Positions 36,836 to 45,988 of a stretch of 64,000 nt of DNA are shown piece by piece. Source of the DNA: Pseudanabaena galeata CCNP1313. Its GTDB lineage: Bacteria > Cyanobacteriota > Cyanobacteriia > Pseudanabaenales > Pseudanabaenaceae. The translations under genes and the position numbers were made by a program. The notes beneath the pieces are model-generated. The model saw only the letters and a program-made list of their open reading frames with translations. It did not search any database and was not told the origin of the DNA. Positions within the stretch are counted from its first letter, which is position 1. Each line of letters opens with the position of its first letter. Location of the stretch: the NCBI RefSeq assembly GCF_029910235.1, contig NZ_CP112879.1, positions 1-64,000 on the forward strand. Direction: 5' to 3'.

Positions 36836-39800
36836 TAGGAGTCCTCACCAGAATATTCGAGAAGTTCGGCTAATCGTTTAAGCAAAAGTTCTCGTTTAGT
36901 TTTTGGTAGTTCTTGAAATAGATCAAGAATTTTTTCTTCGCGATCTAGATTTTTAATTTCATTACAGAAATTAGTTGTTTCTTCTAGAAACTGCTTTTGT
37001 TCTGGTTCTAGAAGTTGTTCATATTGAAAACGCTCTTTAATACGTTTTAAAAGCTTATTTGACTCTAAGATTTTTTCAGACTGATCTTCAATTTGCTCGA
37101 TCGCTGTCCTTTTTTGTTGAATGCGATCAAACCAAGATTTTGCTGATTTACGTTGGCTTTCTTGCAGGGCTTGTTGCTTGGTTGTTAACTCTTCAAGCTT
37201 TATCTCAAAGCGTGATCGCACTGCTTGGATAATTTCTGAGTTATCTTGTTCCCATTGATTCAGCCTTGCAATTTCTGTGGCACAGTCTTCAGGGGTTTCT
37301 GTTTTCTGTGATTCAAAAAGCTGTAAGAGGGATAGTAATAAATCCGCTTCAGTTGTAACAGTATCGTAATCCTGTACTTCTGTAGAACCTTGATAAAGGC
37401 TGGATGAATCGTTTAGTTGCTTACGAACTTGTCTAACTTCTTTGGTTGTTGCAGCATTATTTAGCCCATCCCTAAATTCGGTAAGCTTGGATAGATAACT
37501 CAGTTTTCGCTGAAGTAGAGAGTCTTTGAGAGATTGTATGCTCAAGGCAAATCTCTCAGTTTCAAATAATTTTGTTTTAACGTAATCAATTTGGGTGATC
37601 GCATGATCACAGGTGGCGATATTATAAGCACGATCAGCAGAAGCTAGATCCTGTATTTGCGTAATATTTTTAATGTCCTCATCAAGTGTATTGATGAGAG
37701 ATTCAAGTTGTTGATAGGCTGCAAATTGAGAGGAGTTGCTAAAAATATGATGTTGCTTATTGTATGTATCTCTTAGTCTTGTTAATTGGCTAGATTCATT
37801 GACTAATGATAGTTCTTCTTGTAAAGATGCGATTTTATGTATGTAGTCATTAGCCTTATCCTGCAATGCTTGGATCTGACCTTGAACCTCTGTGGCATGA
37901 TCTTCAGAAAAATTAAGTTCTAGACGTTTAGTTTCTATTTCAGAAATCGCTTCTTCACATAGGTGTAGTGTATTTATTTTTGCTAAAGAATGTTGACGAA
38001 TTGATGCCATAACTTGATTGTCATGAATCCGTTTTTGCAACAAGTTATATTGCTCTTCTAGCTCATTAAGAGCATTATTTAGAGGGATTCTAAAAGAGGT
38101 CAACTCATCTGATCTAGCAGCTACGTCTTGTAACTTAGGTAGTAAAGATTTAAGCTGTGTATAGTTTTTAGAGTTCTCTTCTAATCTACGACTGCACAAA
38201 TCAATTATTTGAGATAGTCTTTGTTCTATAAGTTTAAATGACTCTGATTTGATATTGCCTAACTTATGCTCAATTTGCTCATCATCGGATGATGAATCTA
38301 ATTTTACTTCTGATAATTGCAAATAGTACTTGATATACTCAAGCGGACTATTTGTATTTTTGATGTCATTGAGTTTAGCTTTTGCTGTGACAAGTAAGTT
38401 TTGTATTCCTTGCTTTTCATTTTCCTGAGTACGACGCTCAAGAACAATATTATTTAATTTCTCTAGTAGGTTATGTAAGCGATCGCGACTCAGTTCATCG
38501 GTGTAGCGAATGCTTTGGGTAGAAATTTTCTGTTGAAGAGATGACGCTTGATCTCGACTCATCGAAATATCATATTGAGACTCCCATTCAGCAAGTTGCC
38601 TAACTAAAAAATCTTGTTTTTCTTCAATGCTGTCAACAATACTACGATATATTTCTGTTTGTTGAACATTAGGCAAATCGTTCGCTAGTGTATCAATCTG
38701 GTTACGGATACGCAGATAGTCTTGTTGATTGGCAGTATCACTCAACGTTGTATAAACTGCTTGGATTTGGGTTTTGCAAGCATCAACTTCTTTACTGAGT
38801 CTGATCTCTGTAATCACTCTTTCTGTCTGTTCAAGAGCTTTTTGCAGACCTTCTATAAATCTAGATGGAATGTTCTCGATTTGCTTGAGTTGATTGATAG
38901 CTTGGGTTAGGTTTGCTTTGTGTACGCCGCAAGCTTCTTCTGTTGTTAACTTTGTATGGCGATCACCTTCGAGTGCGATCGCTTCGCTAATTTTTTCACG
39001 AGCAGACTGTGAGGCTTGTGTATAGCGTCTTTGCTGTTCTGTTGTGCAAATAACTGTAAGCCCATTTTCAGCAAAGTCGATAAGCGGACTTTGCAAATCT
39101 GAGTATAAATCGGTAAATTCTGAGACATCAGCCCATGAATTGATAGATCTAGATTCTATTAACTCCTCTATTTTGATTACAGGTGCAAAATTCTGTTCAA
39201 TTCGAGAACAGGCGATCGTTAAAGATTGCTGATGCTCGACTAGGCTCTGGTATTTATCTGGAGTTCCAGAAGTAGCTATAAAATCAGAAATCTCTTCACA
39301 CTTCTGCCTAGCAAGATCATAGGTATATGTTTCTAATGCTACTGGAGTAATAGAAGGCTTACGGCGAACTATTCTAGGTCTTTGTTTGATAATCCATTCA
39401 CTAATAAACTCTTTAGGCTTATCAAGAATATTCGTACTAACCCAGCTCTTTATTGGTTCGATCTTAGATCTAACCTGTTCTGATTTCTTTTGAGGAATCC
39501 CAAAACTACCTTCGAGCAATACTTCATTGCGATGATACGCCAGCCATGCTGCGAGTAAAATAGTAAACGTGTAAGCGTTGTAGCCATAAGGCGGAGAAGA
39601 TAGAATTTCCCAGACTTGATGAAGTTGGGTAACTCTATCAGCTTGTTCTCCTAAAGCTGTTAATTCTGAAATCTTGTCCCAAGCTTTTCTAACGTCTTTT
39701 TGGGTTGGAATTGCAACTTCATATTTCTTAGTCTTTAGACTAAATCTCAATACTCCCCAAGATTTTACATATACTTCTACAATGTTTTTGTAAGCGTTTT

Positions 39801-42246
39801 CTAATGCTTCAGGGCGCAAGTCATCTTCTAGGATTCGCTTAGCAATAAATGCGTTACCTGTACTACCCTTTGCGCTTTTTAAGTAGAGTTTGTCATTGCC
39901 CTCAATCGGAGGAATGAGTGAATAAGCTTGTTCTAAAATTTCGCTGATAATGACTGAGATGTTAGTCTTGTCACCTTGTGGGACATCTTCAATAATATGA
40001 GAATAGAATCTGAATGATTTGAAAACTGCCTTAATTTCATTCTCAATCTGTTTGACGTATTGACCTTTGATTTGACTGAGGGCAGCGCCGAATTCTTGCG
40101 GTTTGAACTTGTCAGCACACTGTTGCTCTAGCATTAACTGTGCTAATTCTTCGATTGGACGCTCAGCGATCGCTACAGCAAATTGGTCGCGATATGAATG
40201 CTTTTCGATTAGCTTTTTAATGTCTTTTTCGAGTAGTAATATTTCTTCGCTGGTTTCAGCAACTACATACGCAACGATGCCTGATTGGTCAGTGGTTTTA
40301 AATGGCTGATTTTTTTGAAGCTGTGATCGTAAACTTTTGACTGAGAATACCTTGTTTTGAAAATACCAATCTTCGGTGCGTAATTTCTTAACATCTATAA
40401 ATTGTTGGGGAACAGTCATTCCTTTCCCACTTGTATATACGCCAATGTTCTCATTGAGATATTTTTCTACGTCATCAATAAAAAACTGTCTGTTCTTAGC
40501 TTCTTCCTTGATCCGAACTCGTATTTCATCAATGCCTTTACCGCCGCTATAAAACTTGTAGGTATTGTCACCGAGGTTAAGATAGATCAATTCTCTATCT
40601 TTACAAAGTTTCTTGATGGCTTCAGCAATGCGAATTGGAGATAAACCCGTTAAAGTTTGAAGTATTTCTTCATGCTTTTCTTTGTCAGCTTTTTTCAGCC
40701 TGTCTCCACTTGTGTAAAAAAGTAATAATGCTTTGAGTACAGCAATTTCATCTGGATCAACATCCGATGATTTTTCGAGTTTGTTTATAGAAGATTTGTA
40801 GTTTGAGAATTCAACAATGAATTCAATGTTTGATTCAGGATTAGCAAAGTTACTTTCAAATGCGTCAACTAAAGCAATAGGATAGATAAGATTTAGTTGG
40901 TTGTTTTTTTCAATTGGTTGACTGGTAATAAAGTCTTTGACTTCCTTCTGGATGAAGTCAATTACAGATCTACCTTGGGCAAAAGATAGATTGCAAAGTA
41001 AGTAAGAAGTAAGCGGATGTAAAGGAAAACAGCCGATCGCCAAATGTTTATAAAACTCATTATGTTTCCAGCCAAGTCCTGTATAGTATTCTTCGGCGTG
41101 TTTTCCAAAGACTTCTAGGCTTTTTCTTTTTAAATCATTTTCCCATTTACTCCAAAAAGATTGCCATTCAGACGTTGCTTTTCGTTGGTTTAGTAGACCA
41201 TCAAGAACTAGCTCTAAACTAGCCTTGGGGTTATAGGTGCTAGAAGTGATTTCAATTCGAGAAACTAATCTTTTGTAGTCTTCGCTATTTTTGGGAGGTG
41301 TAACTCCACTTGGTTTGCGTTGAGTGAGGCTGACTAGTGCAATCTTACCTTTGTACTTTTCGCAAGCATCGGTAATGCTTTGTAAAAATAATCCGCCTGA
41401 GCCTGCGGGGTCAGTTGCCCAACTCCGTAGATATTCGTATAACTCATCAAATAAAATTAGAACTCCTTGAAAGGTTGCATTTTCGCCTTTACAGAGGTTA
41501 TTTATCAAATCATCAATAATTTTTTCGATTTGAATATTGCTATCAAAATCAGGATTAACGCCTTTAATATGAGTACAAACTTGTTTAACTATCGGAATAA
41601 CTTGAAAATCATTTTGAGTCAATCTTATTTCAAGGTCAGTAATGGTTGTAGAGCAATTACTTTTGAGATAAGCTTCAGCTTTTTGACGTTCGGTGAGGTC
41701 TAATTTTGTTTGTAAAAACTCTAGTGGTTCGCGGCAAATTTGTTGAGCGATCGCCCCAGTAATTCCATTTGCTTCAAGTTCTTTATTGAGTACTTGAAAA
41801 AAATGTTTTCGCATATCTGTAACAGCTACAGCACTCAGGCAAATTACTAAATGCTTACCTCGTTGTTTGTATGCTGTTAAAGCTTCGAGTGTGGCATTAT
41901 TTTCACTCGTTGCATATTTTAATTGTTTTAGGATACCTTGTACTTCGTCTCGTTCATGAGGAAGCTTAAAAAAGTTGGCGACAGTCAAGGCAAAGTGAGA
42001 TTTTCCTTTTCCATATTCTTGAACTATTAGATGGACATTTGGATTACTAGAGCTATGAAAACTATAGCGAATTACATCAAGAATACCGACAGTTGTATTT
42101 TTTATGCGAGTCTTGTCAATGTCATGGTTGAAAACGAAGCCTCGACATAGTTTTAAGTTTTTTTCGACATCATCCATTAGCCCAAAACTGACAGATCGGG
42201 CGACTAAACCTTGTTGATTGATTTCGATTAGTTGATTGAGTAGCAT
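36835..42246 (-). CDS. brxC: BrxC-type giant ATPase with coiled-coil tail (BrxC4-like)
   Basis: The 1803-aa protein has its P-loop at EYGKGKSH (77-84) and Walker B LILFDELYEYL (DEL 267-269), as in BrxC/DUF6079 ATPases. Residues about 1100-1790 are almost continuous coiled coil, longer than in typical BrxC proteins of about 1200 aa. It lies between DUF4007 and the 142-aa gene on one side and pglZ on the other. In type 4 BREX the core is brxP, brxC4, pglZ and brxL, all present here. Likely role: ATP-driven assembly of the exclusion complex on DNA. Confidence 0.8.
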   Translation of the reverse strand: MLLNQLIEINQQGLVARSVSFGLMDDVEKNLKLCRGFVFNHDIDKTRIKNTTVGILDVIRYSFHSSSNPNVHLIVQEYGKGKSHFALTVANFFKLPHERDEVQGILKQLKYATSENNATLEALTAYKQRGKHLVICLSAVAVTDMRKHFFQVLNKELEANGITGAIAQQICREPLEFLQTKLDLTERQKAEAYLKSNCSTTITDLEIRLTQNDFQVIPIVKQVCTHIKGVNPDFDSNIQIEKIIDDLINNLCKGENATFQGVLILFDELYEYLRSWATDPAGSGGLFLQSITDACEKYKGKIALVSLTQRKPSGVTPPKNSEDYKRLVSRIEITSSTYNPKASLELVLDGLLNQRKATSEWQSFWSKWENDLKRKSLEVFGKHAEEYYTGLGWKHNEFYKHLAIGCFPLHPLTSYLLCNLSFAQGRSVIDFIQKEVKDFITSQPIEKNNQLNLIYPIALVDAFESNFANPESNIEFIVEFSNYKSSINKLEKSSDVDPDEIAVLKALLLFYTSGDRLKKADKEKHEEILQTLTGLSPIRIAEAIKKLCKDRELIYLNLGDNTYKFYSGGKGIDEIRVRIKEEAKNRQFFIDDVEKYLNENIGVYTSGKGMTVPQQFIDVKKLRTEDWYFQNKVFSVKSLRSQLQKNQPFKTTDQSGIVAYVVAETSEEILLLEKDIKKLIEKHSYRDQFAVAIAERPIEELAQLMLEQQCADKFKPQEFGAALSQIKGQYVKQIENEIKAVFKSFRFYSHIIEDVPQGDKTNISVIISEILEQAYSLIPPIEGNDKLYLKSAKGSTGNAFIAKRILEDDLRPEALENAYKNIVEVYVKSWGVLRFSLKTKKYEVAIPTQKDVRKAWDKISELTALGEQADRVTQLHQVWEILSSPPYGYNAYTFTILLAAWLAYHRNEVLLEGSFGIPQKKSEQVRSKIEPIKSWVSTNILDKPKEFISEWIIKQRPRIVRRKPSITPVALETYTYDLARQKCEEISDFIATSGTPDKYQSLVEHQQSLTIACSRIEQNFAPVIKIEELIESRSINSWADVSEFTDLYSDLQSPLIDFAENGLTVICTTEQQRRYTQASQSAREKISEAIALEGDRHTKLTTEEACGVHKANLTQAINQLKQIENIPSRFIEGLQKALEQTERVITEIRLSKEVDACKTQIQAVYTTLSDTANQQDYLRIRNQIDTLANDLPNVQQTEIYRSIVDSIEEKQDFLVRQLAEWESQYDISMSRDQASSLQQKISTQSIRYTDELSRDRLHNLLEKLNNIVLERRTQENEKQGIQNLLVTAKAKLNDIKNTNSPLEYIKYYLQLSEVKLDSSSDDEQIEHKLGNIKSESFKLIEQRLSQIIDLCSRRLEENSKNYTQLKSLLPKLQDVAARSDELTSFRIPLNNALNELEEQYNLLQKRIHDNQVMASIRQHSLAKINTLHLCEEAISEIETKRLELNFSEDHATEVQGQIQALQDKANDYIHKIASLQEELSLVNESSQLTRLRDTYNKQHHIFSNSSQFAAYQQLESLINTLDEDIKNITQIQDLASADRAYNIATCDHAITQIDYVKTKLFETERFALSIQSLKDSLLQRKLSYLSKLTEFRDGLNNAATTKEVRQVRKQLNDSSSLYQGSTEVQDYDTVTTEADLLLSLLQLFESQKTETPEDCATEIARLNQWEQDNSEIIQAVRSRFEIKLEELTTKQQALQESQRKSAKSWFDRIQQKRTAIEQIEDQSEKILESNKLLKRIKERFQYEQLLEPEQKQFLEETTNFCNEIKNLDREEKILDLFQELPKTKRELLLKRLAELLEYSGEDS

Positions 42247-42275
42247 AATGATTTTGGATGACTATCGGTTAAAAA

Positions 42276-42704
42276 TTAAATGCGTTGTAGGCGATCTTCT
42301 GTCCAAATGGGTGGAGCAAGTTTGCTAGGTAAAAGAATCCAAAGAATATTTTCTAGATTACGCTCGTAGAATAACTTTTGCCAGAAAAGTGTAATTCGGC
42401 TTTCTGGTTGCACATAGAGGTAAGTAATTAGGCAGTCTAGATCTCGTAAGATTATAACTTTTTGAGAACTTGTATTACAAATTTGTCTAATGGCATTTAA
42501 TTCTGGATCTATGTTTTCGTGCAAGGCGAGAAAACTGCTGCTTGGAGATATACGTTTTAGTAAATCTTGGCGATAGCTAACTACTTCAGCATCGTCAAAA
42601 TAGGCAAGCGATCGCAGTTCATGCTGATCAAACTTATCCCATAGCAACAAGTGCGGTTTGTCTGAGGGCATGGCTTCTCTGAGCTTAAAATCTTTAGTCT
42701 GCAT
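42276..42704 (-). CDS. Small BREX-associated hypothetical protein
   Basis: The 142-aa protein starts at ATG 42704, which overlaps the end of the DUF4007 gene by 11 bp; a TTG 21 bases upstream is less likely. It contains an alternating hydrophobic strand KVIILRDLDCLITYL and a second one NILWILLPS, as in an alpha/beta fold, without a P-loop. Position between DUF4007 and brxC resembles small BrxB-like partners, but the sequence does not let me assign it to that family. Confidence 0.6.
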   Translation of the reverse strand: MQTKDFKLREAMPSDKPHLLLWDKFDQHELRSLAYFDDAEVVSYRQDLLKRISPSSSFLALHENIDPELNAIRQICNTSSQKVIILRDLDCLITYLYVQPESRITLFWQKLFYERNLENILWILLPSKLAPPIWTEDRLQRI

Positions 42705-43530
42705 AAGCTTTCTCCAATAGGTCAAGAGGATTATGCCAACGGCGGACGGTTTCGGCGGGGGAGACGGCGCGATTTTGCTCGATGATGGCTTTGGCTTCTA
42801 GCCGATCTAAAATCGTTTGAATTGAATCCGCGTTAATGCCCAGAACCTCTGTTAGTCCTAGTTTTTGCTGTAAGATTTCACGAGTCTGTACAGAGTTAGT
42901 GTCGCCGAAGTCTCGTTCCCAAAGTTGAGTTAGCAAGTAAGCAATTAGATAGTCATTAGGTTGGTTGGCTTGTGCGACTACAAATTTGTCTTTTTCAGTG
43001 GCTTTGACAAAGCCGCAACCAAAGAGGGCATGTGGTTCTGTGTAAGCACGCAGCAAAATGTTGAGGTCTTTGGCAATATTTTTAGCTGCTTTGGTAAAGA
43101 CTGAGCCAGCATAGCTTTCGAGTTCTTGACGAGTAAAGTTTTTACGTTGTGGCAAGAAGCTATAAACAAACCATGTCCAGCCGCCCCACTCGGCGGGATC
43201 TGGGGGTGGGGTGGCTAGTCCTTTGTCGCTGAAACTGAGATAGAAGTGCATGAGCCAATCGGTGATGGGTGATTGGAGATAAGGATCATGTTTGCGGGCG
43301 ATCGCGCCTTGTGGGGTGAGTTTGCCTGTCTCTTTATCAACTAATCCTGAACGAATAGACCAAGATTTAATTGGACCAACTTTTTTATTCCCTAAGCCAG
43401 TTTTAGCCATGAGATTTTCTTGAGAATCCTTAACTCCTTTTTCTTCTTCTTCAGCAACTTTGACTATTCTTAAAATATCTTCTTTTTTGAGTGAAAAAGT
43501 TGTATGAAAGCTGAGATTTAGTTCTGACAT
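42694..43530 (-). CDS. DUF4007-family protein, copy B
   Basis: The 278-aa protein aligns by blocks with the 307-aa protein at 49586: FHTTF near the start, LGNKKVGPIKSW versus VGKNMAKAIRYW, DPYLQSPITDWLMHFYLS versus DPFLEDTASLWLLHWHLS, and AKDLNILLRAYT versus KKDITCLLRMYV. DUF4007 proteins occur with PAPS-reductase-like and dnd-type genes; their biochemical role is unknown. Winged-helix features suggest DNA binding. It overlaps the next gene, so the two are coupled. Confidence 0.75.
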   Translation of the reverse strand: MSELNLSFHTTFSLKKEDILRIVKVAEEEEKGVKDSQENLMAKTGLGNKKVGPIKSWSIRSGLVDKETGKLTPQGAIARKHDPYLQSPITDWLMHFYLSFSDKGLATPPPDPAEWGGWTWFVYSFLPQRKNFTRQELESYAGSVFTKAAKNIAKDLNILLRAYTEPHALFGCGFVKATEKDKFVVAQANQPNDYLIAYLLTQLWERDFGDTNSVQTREILQQKLGLTEVLGINADSIQTILDRLEAKAIIEQNRAVSPAETVRRWHNPLDLLEKAYAD

Positions 43531-43535
43531 AAGTT

Positions 43536-44141
43536 TTAGATAGAAAAAATTGTTAGTGGTGTCAACTGAAGTTCTGGAAAAGTTGGAGAAATAATGCGAT
43601 CGCTATCAAAGAACTCAGTTATGTCATACCAACCATCGGAATTAATTAAGACAGTGACTTTTGCCTCTAGCGGATCGATGATCCAATATTCAGGGATATC
43701 ACGGGCGGCGTATTCAGTGCGTTTGGCTCGGTAGTCAACGTTTTTTGTGGAAGGGCTGATTACTTCGATGACAAGTAATGGTGCGGATAGATCAAAATCA
43801 ATCACAGCTTCACGCTCTTGCAAAGCTTGCCAATCATTTCTCTGCATCACCACTACATCAGGAATCCTGACGGTATCTAGTCCAATGCCACGAGGACAAC
43901 GTACTCCGACAATGCCTTGCAATGCAATCCAAGGTAAGCCAGTGCGCTCAATTTCACCATCAAGATCTCTTTCTAAAAACTTAGTAATTCCGCCATGTTT
44001 TCCAGTGGCTAATGACATTGCTACAAGTTCTCCGTCAACTAGTTCATATTTTGTGTCAGACCCGTCAAAGTAAGTTAGGTAGTCAGCAAAAGTGACTCTA
44101 GACTTGGTATTTTGCGTGGTTTTTGCGATCATGATGGTCAT
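43536..44141 (-). CDS. Uma2/DUF820-family PD-(D/E)XK protein
   Basis: The 201-aa protein has the Uma2 layout: YELVDGELVAMS, then VRIPDVVVMQ, PLLVIEVISPSTKNVDYRAKR with the catalytic-type E, and EYWIIDP. The family is highly expanded in cyanobacteria and adopts a restriction-endonuclease fold, but its function is unclear. It sits between brxP (25 bp upstream) and DUF4007 (5 bp downstream), so it may be cotranscribed with them. It could equally be an unrelated insertion. Confidence 0.85.
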   Translation of the reverse strand: MTIMIAKTTQNTKSRVTFADYLTYFDGSDTKYELVDGELVAMSLATGKHGGITKFLERDLDGEIERTGLPWIALQGIVGVRCPRGIGLDTVRIPDVVVMQRNDWQALQEREAVIDFDLSAPLLVIEVISPSTKNVDYRAKRTEYAARDIPEYWIIDPLEAKVTVLINSDGWYDITEFFDSDRIISPTFPELQLTPLTIFSI

Positions 44142-44166
44142 ACAACTGTCCTCTCAAGAGATTTAG

Positions 44167-44955
44167 TTACAAATGGCAAGCTAAACAAGGCATTTCGTCA
44201 TCTTCATCGTCTAGTACTGATTCTAATACTTCGGCAAGACTAAGCTTTGGTGATGTTTTCTTTTCTCTGGCGATCGCCTTTTCATGGTCAGCAATAACTT
44301 GGTCTTTACGGGCAATCAATTCTAAGAGGGTTTCTCCTTGAGTCCAAGTATACGTTCTTCCATCCTTATGATCTCTTTCATAGGCGATCGCTTGAGCAAA
44401 TTCTTCAGGATGTTTTTCAGCAAGTTTTACCCATTCATATTTACGCTGAAAAAAGCAAAAAGAACAGCCTGATCTACTCCGCCACTCATAATAACTAGGT
44501 AATCCAATCCCACTATCATCAAGAATGTTAAGAATATCTGCCTTGACTAAACCTCTATCTTTAAATGGATAAACTGGATAAATATTTGGTTGTGCAGATA
44601 CATAACCTTCACGATTTTCATCTGCTCTTATGCCAATATAACTAACGGCGTTGTCTTCTCCTACAAACTTTTCAAGAGGTTCTATTTTAAGCTTGCGTGT
44701 ACACCATCTTACTCTTGGCGATGGGAGAACACCATTAAATACTTCCAACCAATGATCAAAATCTCTTTCAGCATTTAGATATTCAATTTTGATTCCTAAT
44801 CGTGCCTTGATCCTTTCTAAATACTCGTATGTTTCAGGAAGTTCTTTGCCTGTATCACAAAAGAAATACTCCATTTGTGGGACTTCTTTGTGCATCAAAA
44901 TTGCTAATGCTGTACTATCTTTCCCTCCTGATAATCCTAAAATGTGTCTAGTCAT
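44167..44955 (-). CDS. brxP: PAPS-reductase-like PP-loop protein (BrxP / DndC-like)
   Basis: The 262-aa protein has the PP-loop SGGKDS (residues 9-14) and cysteines that can hold an iron-sulfur cluster: C85 (RWCTRKLK), C164 and C167 (GCSFCFFQ), plus a C-terminal CLAC pair (257, 260). DndC and SspD-type proteins of this fold activate the DNA backbone with ATP for sulfur insertion. brxP replaces the PglX methylase in type 4 BREX. The cysteine desulfurase at the far end of the cluster could supply sulfur. It starts 2 bp after the HARE-HTH stop. Confidence 0.85.
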   Translation of the reverse strand: MTRHILGLSGGKDSTALAILMHKEVPQMEYFFCDTGKELPETYEYLERIKARLGIKIEYLNAERDFDHWLEVFNGVLPSPRVRWCTRKLKIEPLEKFVGEDNAVSYIGIRADENREGYVSAQPNIYPVYPFKDRGLVKADILNILDDSGIGLPSYYEWRSRSGCSFCFFQRKYEWVKLAEKHPEEFAQAIAYERDHKDGRTYTWTQGETLLELIARKDQVIADHEKAIAREKKTSPKLSLAEVLESVLDDEDDEMPCLACHL

Positions 44956-44957
44956 AA

Positions 44958-45329
44958 TTAGTTGTTTTCTAAATCTTCTAAGTCGAATAAGTAATCATAT
45001 AAAGATGCTTCAAAATCAATTGTCTGTAGATTTGATTCGTTATTATCTGAGTCATTTTGCTCTAATAGAGTCCATTTATTACCATCCTTATAAAAATATT
45101 TATTAGGAGATGAATGATCTTTTGTTTTGCTGCTATGTTTCCAAAGAGCGTTATACACCATTCCTTGTGTATCATCCGTATTAAAATGATAGAGATTTTT
45201 CTCTACGATCAATTGACAGATCTCTTGGCAAGTCATTGTGCGATTTGTCTCACCCATCACCTCTAAAATCGCCTGAGCTATAGTCTTTTGTTTTATTTTT
45301 GTATCGCTACTCCCAGATATATCACTCAT
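44958..45329 (-). CDS. HARE-HTH domain protein
   Basis: The 123-aa protein has a HARE-type winged helix at about residues 14-85 (AQAILEVMGETNRTMTCQEICQLIVEKN... and a GNKWTLLE end). The domain is found in restriction and DNA-modification systems and is thought to read modified or structured DNA. The acidic tail (about 90-123) has no motif. As the first gene of the brxP block, directly opposite the toxin-antitoxin promoter region, it may be a regulator or a DNA-modification sensor. Confidence 0.75.
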   Translation of the reverse strand: MSDISGSSDTKIKQKTIAQAILEVMGETNRTMTCQEICQLIVEKNLYHFNTDDTQGMVYNALWKHSSKTKDHSSPNKYFYKDGNKWTLLEQNDSDNNESNLQTIDFEASLYDYLFDLEDLENN

Positions 45330-45392
45330 AAATTAGAAAAAAATTTTAGATACTAATAGTATGATACATATAGTTAGTGAGTATTGGTAATT

Positions 45393-45638
45393 ATGTATCA
45401 ACGAATTAATATTACGCTGCCTAATGAAACCTTACAGCTACTCGATCGCATAGCCCCAAAAGGCGATCGTAGTCATTTTATTGACCAAGCAGTAAAGTAC
45501 TACATTAATGCCGAAGCAAAAGAAAATCTTAGGGAAAAGCTCAAACAAGGTGCAGTCCGATGGGCCGAAAGAGATCTAGGTATTACCCAAGACTGGTTTA
45601 ATATTGATGAGGAATCATGGCAAAACGCCAACAGGTAA
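45393..45638 (+). CDS. RHH antitoxin of MazEF/PemIK-type module
   Basis: The 81-aa protein starts MYQRINITLPNETLQLLDRIAPKGDRSHFIDQ, a CopG/Arc-type ribbon-helix-helix, followed by an acidic-aromatic tail (DWFNIDEESWQ) suited to blocking MazF. I chose ATG 45393 over a TTG nine bases upstream. A TATGAT box near 45360 lies in the 63-bp divergent gap to the HARE-HTH gene, so binding there could affect both directions. It overlaps the toxin by 22 bp. Confidence 0.8.
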   Translation: MYQRINITLPNETLQLLDRIAPKGDRSHFIDQAVKYYINAEAKENLREKLKQGAVRWAERDLGITQDWFNIDEESWQNANR

Positions 45639-45988
45639 CACTTCCCAAGAGAGGTGAAATTTACCTAGTAAACTTTGACCTCATAGTTGGCTCAGAAGTT
45701 CAAAAAACTCGTCCAGCACTTATTCTCCAAAATAATATTTCTAATCAACATAGTCCGATTACTATTGTTGCTGCCCTCTCATCTCAATTTGATGCTGAGA
45801 TATATCCCATAGAAGTTTTAATCACGCCACCTGAAGGGGGACTGAGCCATCCATCAGTAGTTTTACTCAACCAAATTCGATCTATTGATAGACAACGCCT
45901 AGTTAGGCGACTTGGTGTTGTCTCCGATCAGCTAATGGACTGTGTAAACAATGCAATTCTAATTAGCTTAGGCTTAATCGATCTATGA
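45617..45988 (+). CDS. mazF: MazF/PemK-type mRNA interferase toxin
   Basis: The 123-aa protein has the MazF fold signature: RGEIYLVNFD, VQKTRPALILQNN, SPITIVAAL, PSVVLLNQIRSIDRQRL. MazF toxins cut single-stranded RNA at short sites. It is translationally coupled to its antitoxin, and its stop overlaps that of the convergent ATPase gene by 6 bp. As the only plus-strand genes between the two ATPase modules, this pair may act as an addiction lock that keeps the defence locus from being lost. Confidence 0.88.
   Translation: MAKRQQVTLPKRGEIYLVNFDLIVGSEVQKTRPALILQNNISNQHSPITIVAALSSQFDAEIYPIEVLITPPEGGLSHPSVVLLNQIRSIDRQRLVRRLGVVSDQLMDCVNNAILISLGLIDL

Noticed and set aside
36835-42246. Considered as an SMC-type chromosome protein because of its coiled coil
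   Set aside because: The P-loop and Walker B are both within the first 270 residues, with no C-terminal ABC signature; the pglZ context fits BrxC.
43536-44141. Uma2 considered as the restriction nuclease of the BREX-like system
   Set aside because: Uma2 genes are abundant and scattered in cyanobacteria, so position alone does not support this role.
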